A DNA stretch of 64,000 nucleotides from Lachnospiraceae bacterium G11 (GTDB lineage: Bacteria; Bacillota; Clostridia; Lachnospirales; Lachnospiraceae), in the NCBI GenBank assembly GCA_900103495.1, contig FMWZ01000004.1:372001-436000 (forward strand). The letters run 5' to 3'. This document shows, in pieces, positions 29,078-39,460 of the stretch. Both the position numbers and the translations under genes were made by a program. The number at the start of each line of letters is the position of its first letter. Within the stretch, counting starts at the first letter, position 1. The notes under the pieces are model-generated. The model had not been told where the DNA came from and searched no databases. It was given only the letters and a program-made list of their open reading frames with translations.

Positions 29078-31654
29078 TTATACGTCTTCATCCAAAAGAC
29101 GTTCGAATTCGGCTTCTGTCATCAGAACCTTTCTAGGTTTGGTTCCCTCTTCTTCCCCAACAACACCATAATCACAAAGCTGATCCATAATTCTGGCGGC
29201 TCTGTTAAATCCTATTCTGAATGCCCTTTGCAGCATTCCGATGCTACCCTTATCTTTATCAATTATGAATCTGCCTGCCTCCGCAAACAGTTCATCAAGA
29301 CCGCTGCCCGACGACGAAGCTCCTCCTCCCGCGGATCCCGAAGAATCCATACTCTTCATCTGTTCAAGCACCTCGTTGCTTTGTTCCTCTGAACCGTAAT
29401 CCTGGCTCTTTAAGGATTCAACAACTGCCTTTACCTCCTCATCGGATACAAAAGCGCCCTGAATTCTGGCAGGCTTTGTATAGCCCTGAGGGTAAAACAG
29501 CATATCTCCTTTACCGAGAAGTCTTTCGGCTCCATTCATGTCAAGAATGGTTCTTGAATCAACGCCGCTTGATACGGCAAAAGCAACACGGCTTGGCATA
29601 TTAGCCTTAATAAGGCCTGTAATAACGTCAACTGACGGTCTTTGTGTGGCAATGATAAGATGAATGCCTGCGGCTCTGGCAAGCTGTGCGAGACGGCAAA
29701 TTGCCTCCTCAACCTCACCGGGTGCCACCATCATCAAATCGGCAAGCTCATCTACAATAATTACTATCTGAGGAAGCTTCTCAGCGTCGCTTCCTTCAGC
29801 CTGCAGAGATTCAACATACTTGTTATAGCTTGCAAGATCTCTGACTTCAGCATCAGCAAACTTCTTATATCTGTCTGTCATTTCGGCTACGCCCCAGTGA
29901 AGAGCACTGGCCGCCTTCTTAGGGTCGGTAACCACAGGAACAAGAAGGTGAGGAATTCCGTTATAAACAGATAATTCAACCACCTTCGGGTCAATCATGA
30001 TAAGCTTAACTTCTTCAGGTGTAGCCTTATAAAGAATACTCATGATAAGAGTATTGATGCAGACACTCTTACCGGAGCCTGTGGCACCTGCTATGAGCAT
30101 GTGGGGCATCTTCGCAATATCGGCAACCACAACCTTACCCGCTATATCCTTACCTACTGCAAAGGCAAGCTTCGAAGTGAAATTCTTATATTCCTTGCTC
30201 TCAAGAAGTTCTCTCAAAGAAACAGCTGAGTTTTCTTTGTTGGGAACTTCAATTCCTATTGCAGCCTTACCGGGTATCGGTGCTTCAATACGGATATCAG
30301 TTGCTGCAAGATTTAGCTTAATATCATCTGTAAGTCCAAGGATCTTGCTGACCTTAACGCCCATCTCGGGCTGCATCTCATATCTGGTTACTGCAGGTCC
30401 CTGTGAAATGTCTGTAATCGTTACATGAACACCGAAGTTTGCAAGGGTCTGCTGTAAAAGCTTGGCAGTTTCTTTAAGATCATTGGTGTTTGCTCCGGTA
30501 CTTCCCTTGCCCTTTTTAAGAAGATTGATTGAGGGAAGTCTGTAGGCTCTCTTAATTTTCTTTTTGGGTGCAGGGATGATTTCTTCATCCTCTTCATGCA
30601 GATCCGGAGCAATTACGGATTTGGGTCTTTGAGGTGCTGCAGGAATAATCTCATCGTACTCCTCTTCCTCCTCAGGACCTTCCTCCTCTTCTCCATATAT
30701 ATTCATCTGTCCGCCGGTATGAATTCTGATCTTGTCAAAATCTGTTGTGGCAGGGACAGGGTTTTCGTCCTTTGCCTGATCATCGTCATAACTGTAGGTT
30801 ATCTCGTGAACATCCTCACTTTCGCCGTAATTCTCGGCATCGGTAAGGCTTGTATTAACCATAACTCCGGAAACCTTTTTCTCCATACGAAGAATCTTCT
30901 CGGTTTCCTCCTGCTCTTCTCTGGAGGCACGCTCTTCTTCAAGCTGTCTGCGCCTTTCTGCCATAAGCCTGCGTTCTTCTTCCTTCGCTTCACGCTTTGC
31001 CTGTCTTCTGGCCTTGGCATCCTCCATTCTGGAATAGCGTTCTTTAGCGTTGTTTACTCTTCTTTCTTCATCAGCCTTGGTATAGGCAGAAACCGCTTCT
31101 TTGCCCTCACGCATACCCTTTGAGATGGATTTGCCTGTAAGAATAATCAGACAGACAACAATTAACACAACTACAACCAGTACAGCTCCAACCGTATCAA
31201 GAAGTTTCCAAAGGGCAAAAGCCAGGCTGCCTGCAATCAGTCCGCCGCCGGACTTGTTTTCAGAGCAATATGTATAAATATTTACAATACTGTAGCTGTC
31301 TCTGGTTATCTTTGAAAGATAGTCTGCCAGAATACTTATGAGAACAAAAAGTGCAGATACAGTAATAACCTTCCTTTTGGCAATCTTATTTCCGGGATTA
31401 AGGAAAATAAAAGCAAAAGTAAAGAATATATAAATAGGCAGAACATAGTTCATGAAGCCGAAAACGCCAAAGAGCACGTCTCGAATCACAACTGCTACGC
31501 CATTACTTATAATTCCCAAATTGCAAAGAAACAAAAAGACACATAACGCAAATAAGAGCAGCAAGCTGATATCGCTAAAAATCTGCCCTTCTTCTGCTGT
31601 GACCTTTTTCTTTCGGGAGGTACTTTTTCTACCTCTTGTGGATCTTGTGGCCAT
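29078..31654 (-). CDS. ftsK: DNA translocase FtsK/SpoIIIE
   Basis: Septal DNA pump for chromosome segregation. 858 residues: four or five membrane helices in the first 170-190 residues, a long charged coiled/low-complexity linker (about 190-370), the RecA-like motor with Walker [10 protein letters not shown] near residue 523, and a C-terminal winged-helix gamma domain (about 790-850) that reads KOPS/SRS DNA sites. First gene of the long block that runs down to miaA, with a strong promoter in front. Confidence 0.97.
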   Translation of the reverse strand: MATRSTRGRKSTSRKKKVTAEEGQIFSDISLLLLFALCVFLFLCNLGIISNGVAVVIRDVLFGVFGFMNYVLPIYIFFTFAFIFLNPGNKIAKRKVITVSALFVLISILADYLSKITRDSYSIVNIYTYCSENKSGGGLIAGSLAFALWKLLDTVGAVLVVVVLIVVCLIILTGKSISKGMREGKEAVSAYTKADEERRVNNAKERYSRMEDAKARRQAKREAKEEERRLMAERRRQLEEERASREEQEETEKILRMEKKVSGVMVNTSLTDAENYGESEDVHEITYSYDDDQAKDENPVPATTDFDKIRIHTGGQMNIYGEEEEGPEEEEEYDEIIPAAPQRPKSVIAPDLHEEDEEIIPAPKKKIKRAYRLPSINLLKKGKGSTGANTNDLKETAKLLQQTLANFGVHVTITDISQGPAVTRYEMQPEMGVKVSKILGLTDDIKLNLAATDIRIEAPIPGKAAIGIEVPNKENSAVSLRELLESKEYKNFTSKLAFAVGKDIAGKVVVADIAKMPHMLIAGATGSGKSVCINTLIMSILYKATPEEVKLIMIDPKVVELSVYNGIPHLLVPVVTDPKKAASALHWGVAEMTDRYKKFADAEVRDLASYNKYVESLQAEGSDAEKLPQIVIIVDELADLMMVAPGEVEEAICRLAQLARAAGIHLIIATQRPSVDVITGLIKANMPSRVAFAVSSGVDSRTILDMNGAERLLGKGDMLFYPQGYTKPARIQGAFVSDEEVKAVVESLKSQDYGSEEQSNEVLEQMKSMDSSGSAGGGASSSGSGLDELFAEAGRFIIDKDKGSIGMLQRAFRIGFNRAARIMDQLCDYGVVGEEEGTKPRKVLMTEAEFERLLDEDV

Positions 31655-31694
31655 CTAGCCGTATTCCTCACATTTCCTAAAAATCTAGTTAATA

Positions 31695-31724
31695 ATTATA
31701 CCATAATACAGGTATAATTGTCAT
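31695..31724 (-). promoter_or_regulatory. ftsK promoter
   Basis: On the minus strand: -35 ATGACA (31719-31724), 18-base spacer, -10 TATAAT (31695-31700) preceded by TGG, an extended -10. Predicted transcription starts about 34 bases before the ftsK ATG. The element fills the 75-base gap after the alpha-galactosidase stop. Confidence 0.75.
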
Positions 31725-31729
31725 ATGTT

Positions 31730-34078
31730 TTATTCGGCTTCCATAAAATACAGTCTGCTAGCCATATCCTGGAAGAAAGCCGCCTGATCGTTAAATCCCG
31801 TGCCGGCAAAATTGGGCTTCAAATTCACTCCCGCATCCATAAGGAATTCACCGCTCAAATGATAATCTTCCTTCTCGCCGTCAAGCTTAACGAATTTGGC
31901 CGCTATATCCATCATCACCGAATCCTGCTTAAGGGCCACCGGAGAAATCATATTAACCAAATCCCCAAACTCTCTGATGTCAACAGATTTATCAATGTTG
32001 TAGAAATGGTATTTTAACTCCCTGTCAAGGCCTAAAGCATCGTAATGTCTGAAGGTTGTATTTGGTGTTACCCTGTTTTGCAGATCGAGAGCAACCGCTC
32101 TTGTCTTATCCTTTGAGACACAGGTCCAGACTGTGTTATTGCTGTCCGAAAAGTTCTTGCTTCTGTAAAAGGTACCGGAGGAAATAACATCTCTCCACTT
32201 CTTATAAAGCTTAATCTGCTCCTTTAATTCGTCCTTATCCTTCTGCTTCATCTCGCAGAGGTTGTATTCATATCCCAGATTGCCAAAGAAAGCAACGTTA
32301 AATCTTGTATCAAGAGGTGTTTTCCTGAGGGTCTGATGGTTAGGACAGTTGGATACATGGGCAGTAACTGTATTCATGGGATATCCGTAGCTGTAACCGT
32401 TCTGAATAAATGCTCTCTGGTAAGCATCAGTGTCATCGCTGGCCCATATTTGAGAGAAATAGCAAAGGGCCCCCAAATCGAACCTGTTGCCGCCTGAAGA
32501 ACATCCCTCAAACAAAATCTCTGGGAATCTCTCATTAAGAGTCCTAAGGATTCTGTAAAGTCCAAGCATATATCTGTGAGCCACCTCGCCCTGCCTGTTT
32601 GAAGGAAGGGAGGCGGAAAATACATCCGAAAAGATTCGGTTCATATCCCATTTCACATAGGAAATGTCGGCGGAACCAAAGACATCCGTCATGGATTCGA
32701 TAACGAAATCGCATACATCATCCCTTGTCAGATCAAGAACTCTTTGATTGCGTCCTTCGGTGTGGGCTTTGCCGGGAATGTCCATGGCGTATTCCGGATG
32801 AGCCTTATAAAGTTTGCTCTTGACGTTTATCATCTCAGGCTCAACCCAGATTCCAAAATCAAGACCAAGAGCTTTAATTTTATTGGCCACACCTTTTAAT
32901 CCTCCGGGGAATTTTTTGGTGTTTACAAACCAGTCTCCAAGGGAGGAGGTGTCATCGTTTCTTTCTCCAAACCATCCGTCATCCAAAACAATCAGTTCAA
33001 TGCCGATGTTCTTGGCTTCCTTGGCCAGCTCAACCAGCTTTTTCTCATTTATCTTAAAATAAGCAGCTTCCCATGAATTCAAAAGAACAGGCCTTGTTTT
33101 CTTCTTCCAGGTTCCCCTTAAAATATGCTCTCTGACAAAGTTATGCATATTTGCACTTAAGCCGTTAAATCCACAGGGAGAATATGAAAGAACTGCCTCA
33201 GGGCTTACAAACTCTTCACCCCCATCAATTACATATTCAAAGCCTGCAGGATTAATGCCGTTTAGAAATCTTAATTTGCCAAATGCACTGAAATCAAATA
33301 TTTCAGCATGGTTTCCGGAATAAAGGAGGTTAAAACCGAAGCAATCTCCAAATTGTTCATCAGTGCCCTTCTTTGAAAGAATGACAAAAGGATTTGCCCG
33401 ATTTGATGACACACCGCAAACACTGGAATTAATATAGCATCCGGCATCAAAGGATACGCTATGCCTTTCCATCTCTCTTGTCCAGGCACCATTAAATGTC
33501 AATATTTCATAGCTGTCCTTGGCAAAATCCACCTGGGCACTCATTAATCTGAAGAGCCTTACAGCCTCTTCACCGTCATTGACGAATCTGGAGTACCTTG
33601 TAATAACATCACTGTCCTCATAAACAAGATAATGAAGTTCAAGAGTCATCTTGTAATTTCTGTCCTTTAAAACAATAACAAGATGCTCATAATCTCCGGA
33701 CTCATTGTAGGCTCTCGGCAAAGTGCCGTCATCAAGGCTTTCATCAATAACTCTGGATTCACTATAAACAAAATCGCAGGTTCTGCTTCCGTCTTCATGA
33801 GCGATCTCCACGAAAGGTGCTCTGATATCACCCTTTCCGTATCCGCTCATTTCAAGCTTCATATCCTCGAGACAAACATCTGAAAAGTCCTTGTCATAGG
33901 TCAAAGAGCAGCCCGGAACAAAGGCATTCTTTTCTCTTAAGGCAGAAACATTCTTTTCGTCAAGATTAATCTTTTTGCCATAATAAAGATGCTCAAGATG
34001 GCCTGATACGTTTTTTTCAAAACAATATGAAGTGTTGCAAGTCTCTAAAACGAACAGATTACCTGTTACTTTTATCAT
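31730..34078 (-). CDS. alpha-galactosidase, GH36
   Basis: Retaining alpha-galactosidase that removes terminal alpha-1,6-galactose from raffinose-family sugars or galactomannan. The 782-residue protein has a beta-sandwich N-terminal domain, a TIM barrel with DDGWFG near residue 355, the nucleophile aspartate in KWDMNR near residue 477 and the acid/base in SDDTDA near 547, then a small C-terminal domain. No signal peptide, so it is intracellular. Starts on the last base of the GH2 stop (TAATG). Confidence 0.93.
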   Translation of the reverse strand: MIKVTGNLFVLETCNTSYCFEKNVSGHLEHLYYGKKINLDEKNVSALREKNAFVPGCSLTYDKDFSDVCLEDMKLEMSGYGKGDIRAPFVEIAHEDGSRTCDFVYSESRVIDESLDDGTLPRAYNESGDYEHLVIVLKDRNYKMTLELHYLVYEDSDVITRYSRFVNDGEEAVRLFRLMSAQVDFAKDSYEILTFNGAWTREMERHSVSFDAGCYINSSVCGVSSNRANPFVILSKKGTDEQFGDCFGFNLLYSGNHAEIFDFSAFGKLRFLNGINPAGFEYVIDGGEEFVSPEAVLSYSPCGFNGLSANMHNFVREHILRGTWKKKTRPVLLNSWEAAYFKINEKKLVELAKEAKNIGIELIVLDDGWFGERNDDTSSLGDWFVNTKKFPGGLKGVANKIKALGLDFGIWVEPEMINVKSKLYKAHPEYAMDIPGKAHTEGRNQRVLDLTRDDVCDFVIESMTDVFGSADISYVKWDMNRIFSDVFSASLPSNRQGEVAHRYMLGLYRILRTLNERFPEILFEGCSSGGNRFDLGALCYFSQIWASDDTDAYQRAFIQNGYSYGYPMNTVTAHVSNCPNHQTLRKTPLDTRFNVAFFGNLGYEYNLCEMKQKDKDELKEQIKLYKKWRDVISSGTFYRSKNFSDSNNTVWTCVSKDKTRAVALDLQNRVTPNTTFRHYDALGLDRELKYHFYNIDKSVDIREFGDLVNMISPVALKQDSVMMDIAAKFVKLDGEKEDYHLSGEFLMDAGVNLKPNFAGTGFNDQAAFFQDMASRLYFMEAE

Positions 34079-36525
34079 TATTTGCCTCCGACAATATTGA
34101 AATGAATCTCAATAGGCTTACTATGAATTCCGCTTACAGTCAATTTGGCTTCACCGCTGTTGCCTTTGGTCTTAACGTAGGTTCCTGCCATACCGCCCTG
34201 AAGGTTAATGCATGCAGGACCTATTAATTCGGCTTCTCCTTCAATGGATAAGGTTATAGGGTCATTGTAAAAAGGAAGCACGTTGCCCTTCTGATCAAGA
34301 GCTCTGATTCTTACCTCAGTAACATCATAGGAGTTCTCTTCCTTAAGCTCAGTCTTATAAGCCTGGGCATCAATAACAACCTGACGGAAGGGCTCTTTAA
34401 CCACGCTGGCAACAACTTTTCCATCCTTTATGGCGTCGAATCTGTAAACAGTAGCTTCTCCGCCCCATTCACCGATATATTTTCCGTAAAGATTTACAAG
34501 TGTAGAATACTTGATTTTATCTACTGTAAGAACCTTTGCAGCCAATAGATAGAATTTCTTGGGTGCACTTTCAAGGCCGTAACGGCTGGCCATATTAAGG
34601 CCTTTCTTAAGGTCCTTTGCAACTGAAGGCTTATAATGCTCAACGGTCTCCATCTGATCTCCCACAAAGTCATCAATCAATACAGGACCATGAGGCATAT
34701 TCTTAAAAGCAGAATCATCTTTAACATTGTATTCAGAAATGAACCTGTCGTTCTTATACATCTTAATTACATCGGCGTTTGTAACTGCCCAAAGCTCATC
34801 CTTGATTCCTGCAGGGTGCTCACCGATGTCGAGGGATGAGGAAATGTAGAGAACCGGGGTTTTATCCTGCTGTGCAGAATAAATATTGGCAGCAGGCTTC
34901 ATGTTTCTGAACATATCCATAACACCGTGGTAGCAGATTCTGTCTCCGCTTCCAAAGTCCTTATGGGTGTTGTAGTCCGCATATACCCATCCAAATCCAC
35001 CTGCAACGCCTTCCTCGCCGTAATATGCGTTCATTACTCTCGCGTGACGAAGGAAATGCTCTGTTCTGTGGAGCTCATCGTCATAGGACTTGGTAGGGAA
35101 CATATGGCCATTGTACTCGGAAATAAGGAAGCCCTTATTCATATCCGTCGTAACGTCGCTCTTGTGACGGCATCCGGGCGTCTTTCCGTCATGGCTGAAG
35201 TCATTATAGGTATAAACATCTTCAAGAAGGCTGCTCTTTTTGATAAATCTAACGCCGCCTGTCTGTCTGAAGGGATCAAGCTCATGGGCAAGATTGTTGG
35301 TCTTGGTATAAAGTTCATCATCATCCTGAGACTCGTTGATTCTTACACCCCAAAGAATAATGGAAGTATGATTTCTGTATTGAAGAATCATGTCTCTGGT
35401 ATTCTCGATGGCCTGCTTTTTCCAGGCATCATCTCCTACATACTGCCATCCGGGAATCTCGGTAAAAACAAGAATTCCTACCTCATCGCATCTGTCGATA
35501 AAATAATGGCTCTGAGGGTAATGGCAGGTTCTTACGGCATTAAGACCAAGCTCATTCTTAAGAACGTCCGCATCCATCTCCTGCATGGACTTGGGCATTG
35601 CGTAGCCAACATAAGGATAGCTCTGGTGTCTGTTTAAGCCTCTGATTGTAAGCCTCTTGCCATTAAGATAGAATCCGTCGGCCTTAAATTTAGCTTTTCT
35701 GAAACCGGCTCTGATGACTCTTTCGTCAATAACATTGCCGTTTCTCAAAAGTCTGACCTTGAAATTATATAAATTGGGTTCATCGGGGCTCCAAAGTTTG
35801 GGAGCCTCCTCAATCATTTCACTTTTCTCAAAGATTTTTCTTCCGTCCTTAATTCTGACTTCGAAATCTTTTCCGTTAAAGCTGCCAATCACCTTATAAT
35901 CGTCTGATTTATACTCAGCATAGGAAATCTCTACGTCAAAATCTCCTTCGGTCTCCTGACTGAGCTCAAAGGACGTAAAATACCCGGCTTTTTTAACGCT
36001 TCCATCCTTAACTGATACCTTGGGATTAACGTAAAGATTCTCAAAGTGACATTTATCAAGGACATCGATATAAACATCTCTGTAAATACCGCCATAAGTC
36101 ATGTAATCGATAACAAATCCGAAGGGAGGAACGTTAATGTCCTCCTTGCTGTTGACTTTGACAGTCAAAAGGTTGTTTGAACCATACACAAGTTTCTCGG
36201 AAATATCAATACTGAAAGCCGTATAGCCGCATTGATGAAAAGCGACTTCGTCTCCGTTTAAATACACAGTGGCTTCGTGGCCCACACCTTCAAAAGTAAG
36301 TATTACGCTTTTACCTCTCCACTCTTCGGGGGCATTTATCTTCCTTCTGTAGCCGGAAACAAACTGATATATGGACTCGTCAAAGTAATGAAAAGGTGTT
36401 TCAACATTGGCGTGGGGAATCCTTACAGGTTTAAGGTTGGCCTCATTGAAACCTTCGTCTTTAAGTTCATCAAAATAATCGCTTGAATAGAGCCAATTCT
36501 CATTTAAATAAACTCTCTGGTTCAT
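34078..36525 (-). CDS. glycoside hydrolase family 2 (beta-galactosidase/beta-glucuronidase type)
   Basis: Intracellular exo-beta-glycosidase of about 815 residues. The N-terminal jelly roll, immunoglobulin-like domain and TIM barrel are in standard GH2 order, with the acid/base in WGVRINES near residue 396 and the nucleophile in SEYNGH near 468. Two beta-rich C-terminal domains follow, including an RALDQKGN Big/DUF-like module. The exact substrate (galactoside, glucuronide, mannoside) cannot be fixed from sequence; neighbours favour a galactoside. ATG 36525 has a perfect GGAGG; an upstream in-frame ATG at 36552 overlaps the GH1 gene and has no such site. Confidence 0.9.
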   Translation of the reverse strand: MNQRVYLNENWLYSSDYFDELKDEGFNEANLKPVRIPHANVETPFHYFDESIYQFVSGYRRKINAPEEWRGKSVILTFEGVGHEATVYLNGDEVAFHQCGYTAFSIDISEKLVYGSNNLLTVKVNSKEDINVPPFGFVIDYMTYGGIYRDVYIDVLDKCHFENLYVNPKVSVKDGSVKKAGYFTSFELSQETEGDFDVEISYAEYKSDDYKVIGSFNGKDFEVRIKDGRKIFEKSEMIEEAPKLWSPDEPNLYNFKVRLLRNGNVIDERVIRAGFRKAKFKADGFYLNGKRLTIRGLNRHQSYPYVGYAMPKSMQEMDADVLKNELGLNAVRTCHYPQSHYFIDRCDEVGILVFTEIPGWQYVGDDAWKKQAIENTRDMILQYRNHTSIILWGVRINESQDDDELYTKTNNLAHELDPFRQTGGVRFIKKSSLLEDVYTYNDFSHDGKTPGCRHKSDVTTDMNKGFLISEYNGHMFPTKSYDDELHRTEHFLRHARVMNAYYGEEGVAGGFGWVYADYNTHKDFGSGDRICYHGVMDMFRNMKPAANIYSAQQDKTPVLYISSSLDIGEHPAGIKDELWAVTNADVIKMYKNDRFISEYNVKDDSAFKNMPHGPVLIDDFVGDQMETVEHYKPSVAKDLKKGLNMASRYGLESAPKKFYLLAAKVLTVDKIKYSTLVNLYGKYIGEWGGEATVYRFDAIKDGKVVASVVKEPFRQVVIDAQAYKTELKEENSYDVTEVRIRALDQKGNVLPFYNDPITLSIEGEAELIGPACINLQGGMAGTYVKTKGNSGEAKLTVSGIHSKPIEIHFNIVGGK

Positions 36526-36538
36526 ATAAACCTCCGTT

Positions 36539-37948
36539 TTACAAACAATCACCGTTTGAAGCTATTACATCTTTAAATAGATAAGCTGAATCCTTAAGGA
36601 CTCTTTTCTGTGTCTCATAATCTACATAAACAATTCCAAAGCGCTTGGAATATCCGAAGAACCACTCAAAATTATCCATCAGAGACCACTGGAAATATCC
36701 GACAACATCGGTACCATCCTCGGCACTTCTTCTTAATGCCAGCAAATATCTGTGAAGGAAGTCAACTCTGGGGCCGTCATGTACCTTGCCGTCCATTGAA
36801 ACCCAATCAGAGGAACTCATACCGTTTTCGGTAATAATAACCGGTTTGCCATATCTTTCTGCAAGGAACTTGGGAGCCCAGTACAGGCAATCCGGAGTTA
36901 CGTGCCATCCCATGGTTGTCATGGGCATTCCTTCAGGATATGTAATTTCCTTGGGACCGTCTTTTGTCATTTCAGACTCGCATCCCTGATAGATATTAAG
37001 TCCGAAGAAATCAACTTCCGAGCTGATTAATTCAAGCTCTTCTTTTGAAAAATCAGGTAAATGATCTCCGAATCTTTCAACAAGGCCCTTGGGAAGGCAG
37101 CCCTTCATTATAGGTTCGGAATACAATCCAAGGTTAAAAAGCAAAGACCTGAAATCATCGGTATTTATTTCGAATGTCAGTTTAACGGATGCCTCAATAT
37201 CCTCTTTGGTTACACCGGTTCCGACTTTGGCCCCTGTGAATCCATTTTCCTTCTCTCCTCTGAATGTAGGATAATAAGTGCTTCCGCAGGCAGCAAATCC
37301 AATTTTCGATTCAGGAGAAAGACTCCTGATTACTCTGACAGCCTTACCATGAGCAAGAAGAAGATTTTTCCAGATAAGGAAAGCTTCTCTCTTGGAAACC
37401 ACCCATCCGGGTGCATGTTCTCTGGTAAGATAACCAAGGCATAAAATGCAGGCCATTTCGTTGATGGTGAAATAGTTCTTTACCTTGCCCTTGAAATGGG
37501 AAACGATGACTTTGGTGTAATCCTCAAACCACTGTACGGAATCGGGATTAAGCCAGCCGCCTCTCTTCTGAAGTTCAAAGGGCAAATCCCAGTGGTAGAG
37601 AGTCATATAAGGCTCAATACCCTGCTTAAGAAGCTCGTCAACCAAGGAATCATAATATGCAAGTCCTGCCTCATTAACCTTTCCGGTGCCATCCGGCATG
37701 ACTCTTGCCCAGTCTACAGAAAATCTGTATGCCTTAAGGCCAATTTCCTTCATGATTGCAACGTCTTCTTTATAGCGATGATACTGGTCGCAGGCCACAT
37801 CACCGTTGTTCATAGAATAAACATGGGAGTTTTCTTCCTTGCAGAAAACATCCCAAATGTTTAAGCCCTTTCCGTCTTCATAGGCAGCACCCTCCACCTG
37901 ATAAGAGGCTGTGGCAGCTCCCCAAATAAAATCCTTAGAAAAACCCAT
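36539..37948 (-). CDS. beta-glucosidase, GH1
   Basis: Retaining beta-glucosidase of 469 residues, without signal peptide. The acid/base glutamate is in FTINE near residue 163 and the nucleophile in ITENG near 372. The sugar-binding DNFEWFFGYSKRFG segment keeps Glu-Trp, as in enzymes acting on unphosphorylated sugars rather than 6-phospho-beta-glucosidases. First of three consecutive glycosidase genes (GH1, GH2, GH36), 19 bases after the polytopic membrane-protein gene. Confidence 0.93.
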   Translation of the reverse strand: MGFSKDFIWGAATASYQVEGAAYEDGKGLNIWDVFCKEENSHVYSMNNGDVACDQYHRYKEDVAIMKEIGLKAYRFSVDWARVMPDGTGKVNEAGLAYYDSLVDELLKQGIEPYMTLYHWDLPFELQKRGGWLNPDSVQWFEDYTKVIVSHFKGKVKNYFTINEMACILCLGYLTREHAPGWVVSKREAFLIWKNLLLAHGKAVRVIRSLSPESKIGFAACGSTYYPTFRGEKENGFTGAKVGTGVTKEDIEASVKLTFEINTDDFRSLLFNLGLYSEPIMKGCLPKGLVERFGDHLPDFSKEELELISSEVDFFGLNIYQGCESEMTKDGPKEITYPEGMPMTTMGWHVTPDCLYWAPKFLAERYGKPVIITENGMSSSDWVSMDGKVHDGPRVDFLHRYLLALRRSAEDGTDVVGYFQWSLMDNFEWFFGYSKRFGIVYVDYETQKRVLKDSAYLFKDVIASNGDCL

Positions 37949-37967
37949 AAATAATAATCTCCTTAAA

Positions 37968-39440
37968 TTAATCTAAAATATCGTAATCGTCGTCATCTCC
38001 TACGACAATATCGTAATCTTTAAGTAATTCATCATTAAATTCATGATCATAATCAACAACTCTGCTGACATGTTTTTTAGGCTCCGGAATAGGGCTCTTA
38101 AAGAACTTAATCTTAGGTTCTTCTGCTTCCTTTTCCTTCTCCTTCTCTTCAAGAACCTTCTCCATAACCGCGGCTGCAGCTTCGTTCTCATCGCTATCTT
38201 CTGTCCTTGCAACCGTTAATGCCACATCTTCGGGAGTATTTATAAACATTGCTCCAAAAAGAAGGGACGCCCCAAGAACAAGGCCAAAATAAACAACACT
38301 CAAATCTTCAAATCTGGTTATATCCAGCTGCAAAAATGCAAGGGAAATAAGAAAAACGAACATTCCTCCGAGGCATCCTTCGGTAAGCCGTCTTGAGAAA
38401 TACGCATAGACCCCGAAAATTGCCACAATTCCAACTGCAAAAGTGTCAACTGAATAAACAACAGGGATTCTTGTATAATAATCGAATTTGAGGGTTAAAT
38501 CAGGGTCGATTCCCAAAAAGAAAGTGAATGCTGCATATGTTATTACTGCGATTACACAGATAAGCAAAACAAGCAAATATTTAGACACAGGCTTGCTTTC
38601 CGGCTCCTCATCACTCCACTTTCCGCCAATGATAGCAAGCAATGCAGATAGGAAAAGTAAAATAATACCAAAAGCATTGTCGTAGGTGATTGTGCCTATC
38701 AAAAGCCCCAGCAAAACTGCAGAAACAATCAGGCCTTTGTTGTGACTTTCATAATACACAGCCTTATAAATCAGGCTAAGCCAGAAGAATGCAATTGCGA
38801 ATACCGCATAAAATACCCAGAAGGTATTAATTCTAAAAAATGAAAACAGCTGCCCCGGAAGGAAGCATGAAAGCAAAGAAAATGTGATTCCGCCCCAGTA
38901 TCCTGAGAAATTATATACTCCGATAAGCATAAACACGAAGGCTATCATCTTTATTAAGAACTGTACAAAGATAGCCGCATATGCATGGTTTCCGATAAAG
39001 GAAAAAACTCCGAACATGATACCTGAGAAAGCAAAATCAGATAAATTGCTGCTCGGATAGAAACCTTTACCTCCTACGTAGGCGTCACTGACTACGCTTA
39101 AATTGGCAATATCATCGGAATTCACGTTAAGTACAATCCCGCCAAAGGCAATATATCCCATATATGTCATGGAAGCTGCCACAACAATAAAGAAAATCAA
39201 AGGCATTACAAAGGCCTTGATATCTTTACCCGCCAAAGAAGCCTTAATCTTTGTCACAACGAAAAAGAGGCCTGCGCCAAGCAACAAGCAAAGGCACACG
39301 CCACCTACATAATAATAGATTTCGGTCAGGCCGAAATTCTTAGCAAGAAAATATTGTGTCCCAAGGGTCAAAAAGAAGGCACCGAAAACCACAAACAAAG
39401 TCCAAATAACGAAATTAAACCATGTTTTCTTCCAAACCAT
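37968..39440 (-). CDS. polytopic membrane protein, possible GT-C type glycosyltransferase
   Basis: 490 residues with about 11-12 hydrophobic helices through residue 390, then a charged cytoplasmic tail of about 95 residues rich in Glu/Lys and ending in a run of aspartates. After the third helix lies an outward loop containing NSDD and aromatic residues, as seen in GT-C enzymes. It follows, by 20 bases, a GtrB-like GT2 that would supply polyprenyl-linked sugar. The combination suggests envelope glycosylation, but I recognise no family-specific motif. Confidence 0.6.
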   Translation of the reverse strand: MVWKKTWFNFVIWTLFVVFGAFFLTLGTQYFLAKNFGLTEIYYYVGGVCLCLLLGAGLFFVVTKIKASLAGKDIKAFVMPLIFFIVVAASMTYMGYIAFGGIVLNVNSDDIANLSVVSDAYVGGKGFYPSSNLSDFAFSGIMFGVFSFIGNHAYAAIFVQFLIKMIAFVFMLIGVYNFSGYWGGITFSLLSCFLPGQLFSFFRINTFWVFYAVFAIAFFWLSLIYKAVYYESHNKGLIVSAVLLGLLIGTITYDNAFGIILLFLSALLAIIGGKWSDEEPESKPVSKYLLVLLICVIAVITYAAFTFFLGIDPDLTLKFDYYTRIPVVYSVDTFAVGIVAIFGVYAYFSRRLTEGCLGGMFVFLISLAFLQLDITRFEDLSVVYFGLVLGASLLFGAMFINTPEDVALTVARTEDSDENEAAAAVMEKVLEEKEKEKEAEEPKIKFFKSPIPEPKKHVSRVVDYDHEFNDELLKDYDIVVGDDDDYDILD

Positions 39441-39460
39441 CTTTTAAACCCCCAAGAGTA

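Noticed and set aside
34927-35637. 236-codon plus-strand ORF opposite the GH2 gene
   Set aside because: Shadow of the GH2 catalytic barrel, whose active-site motifs are intact on the minus strand.
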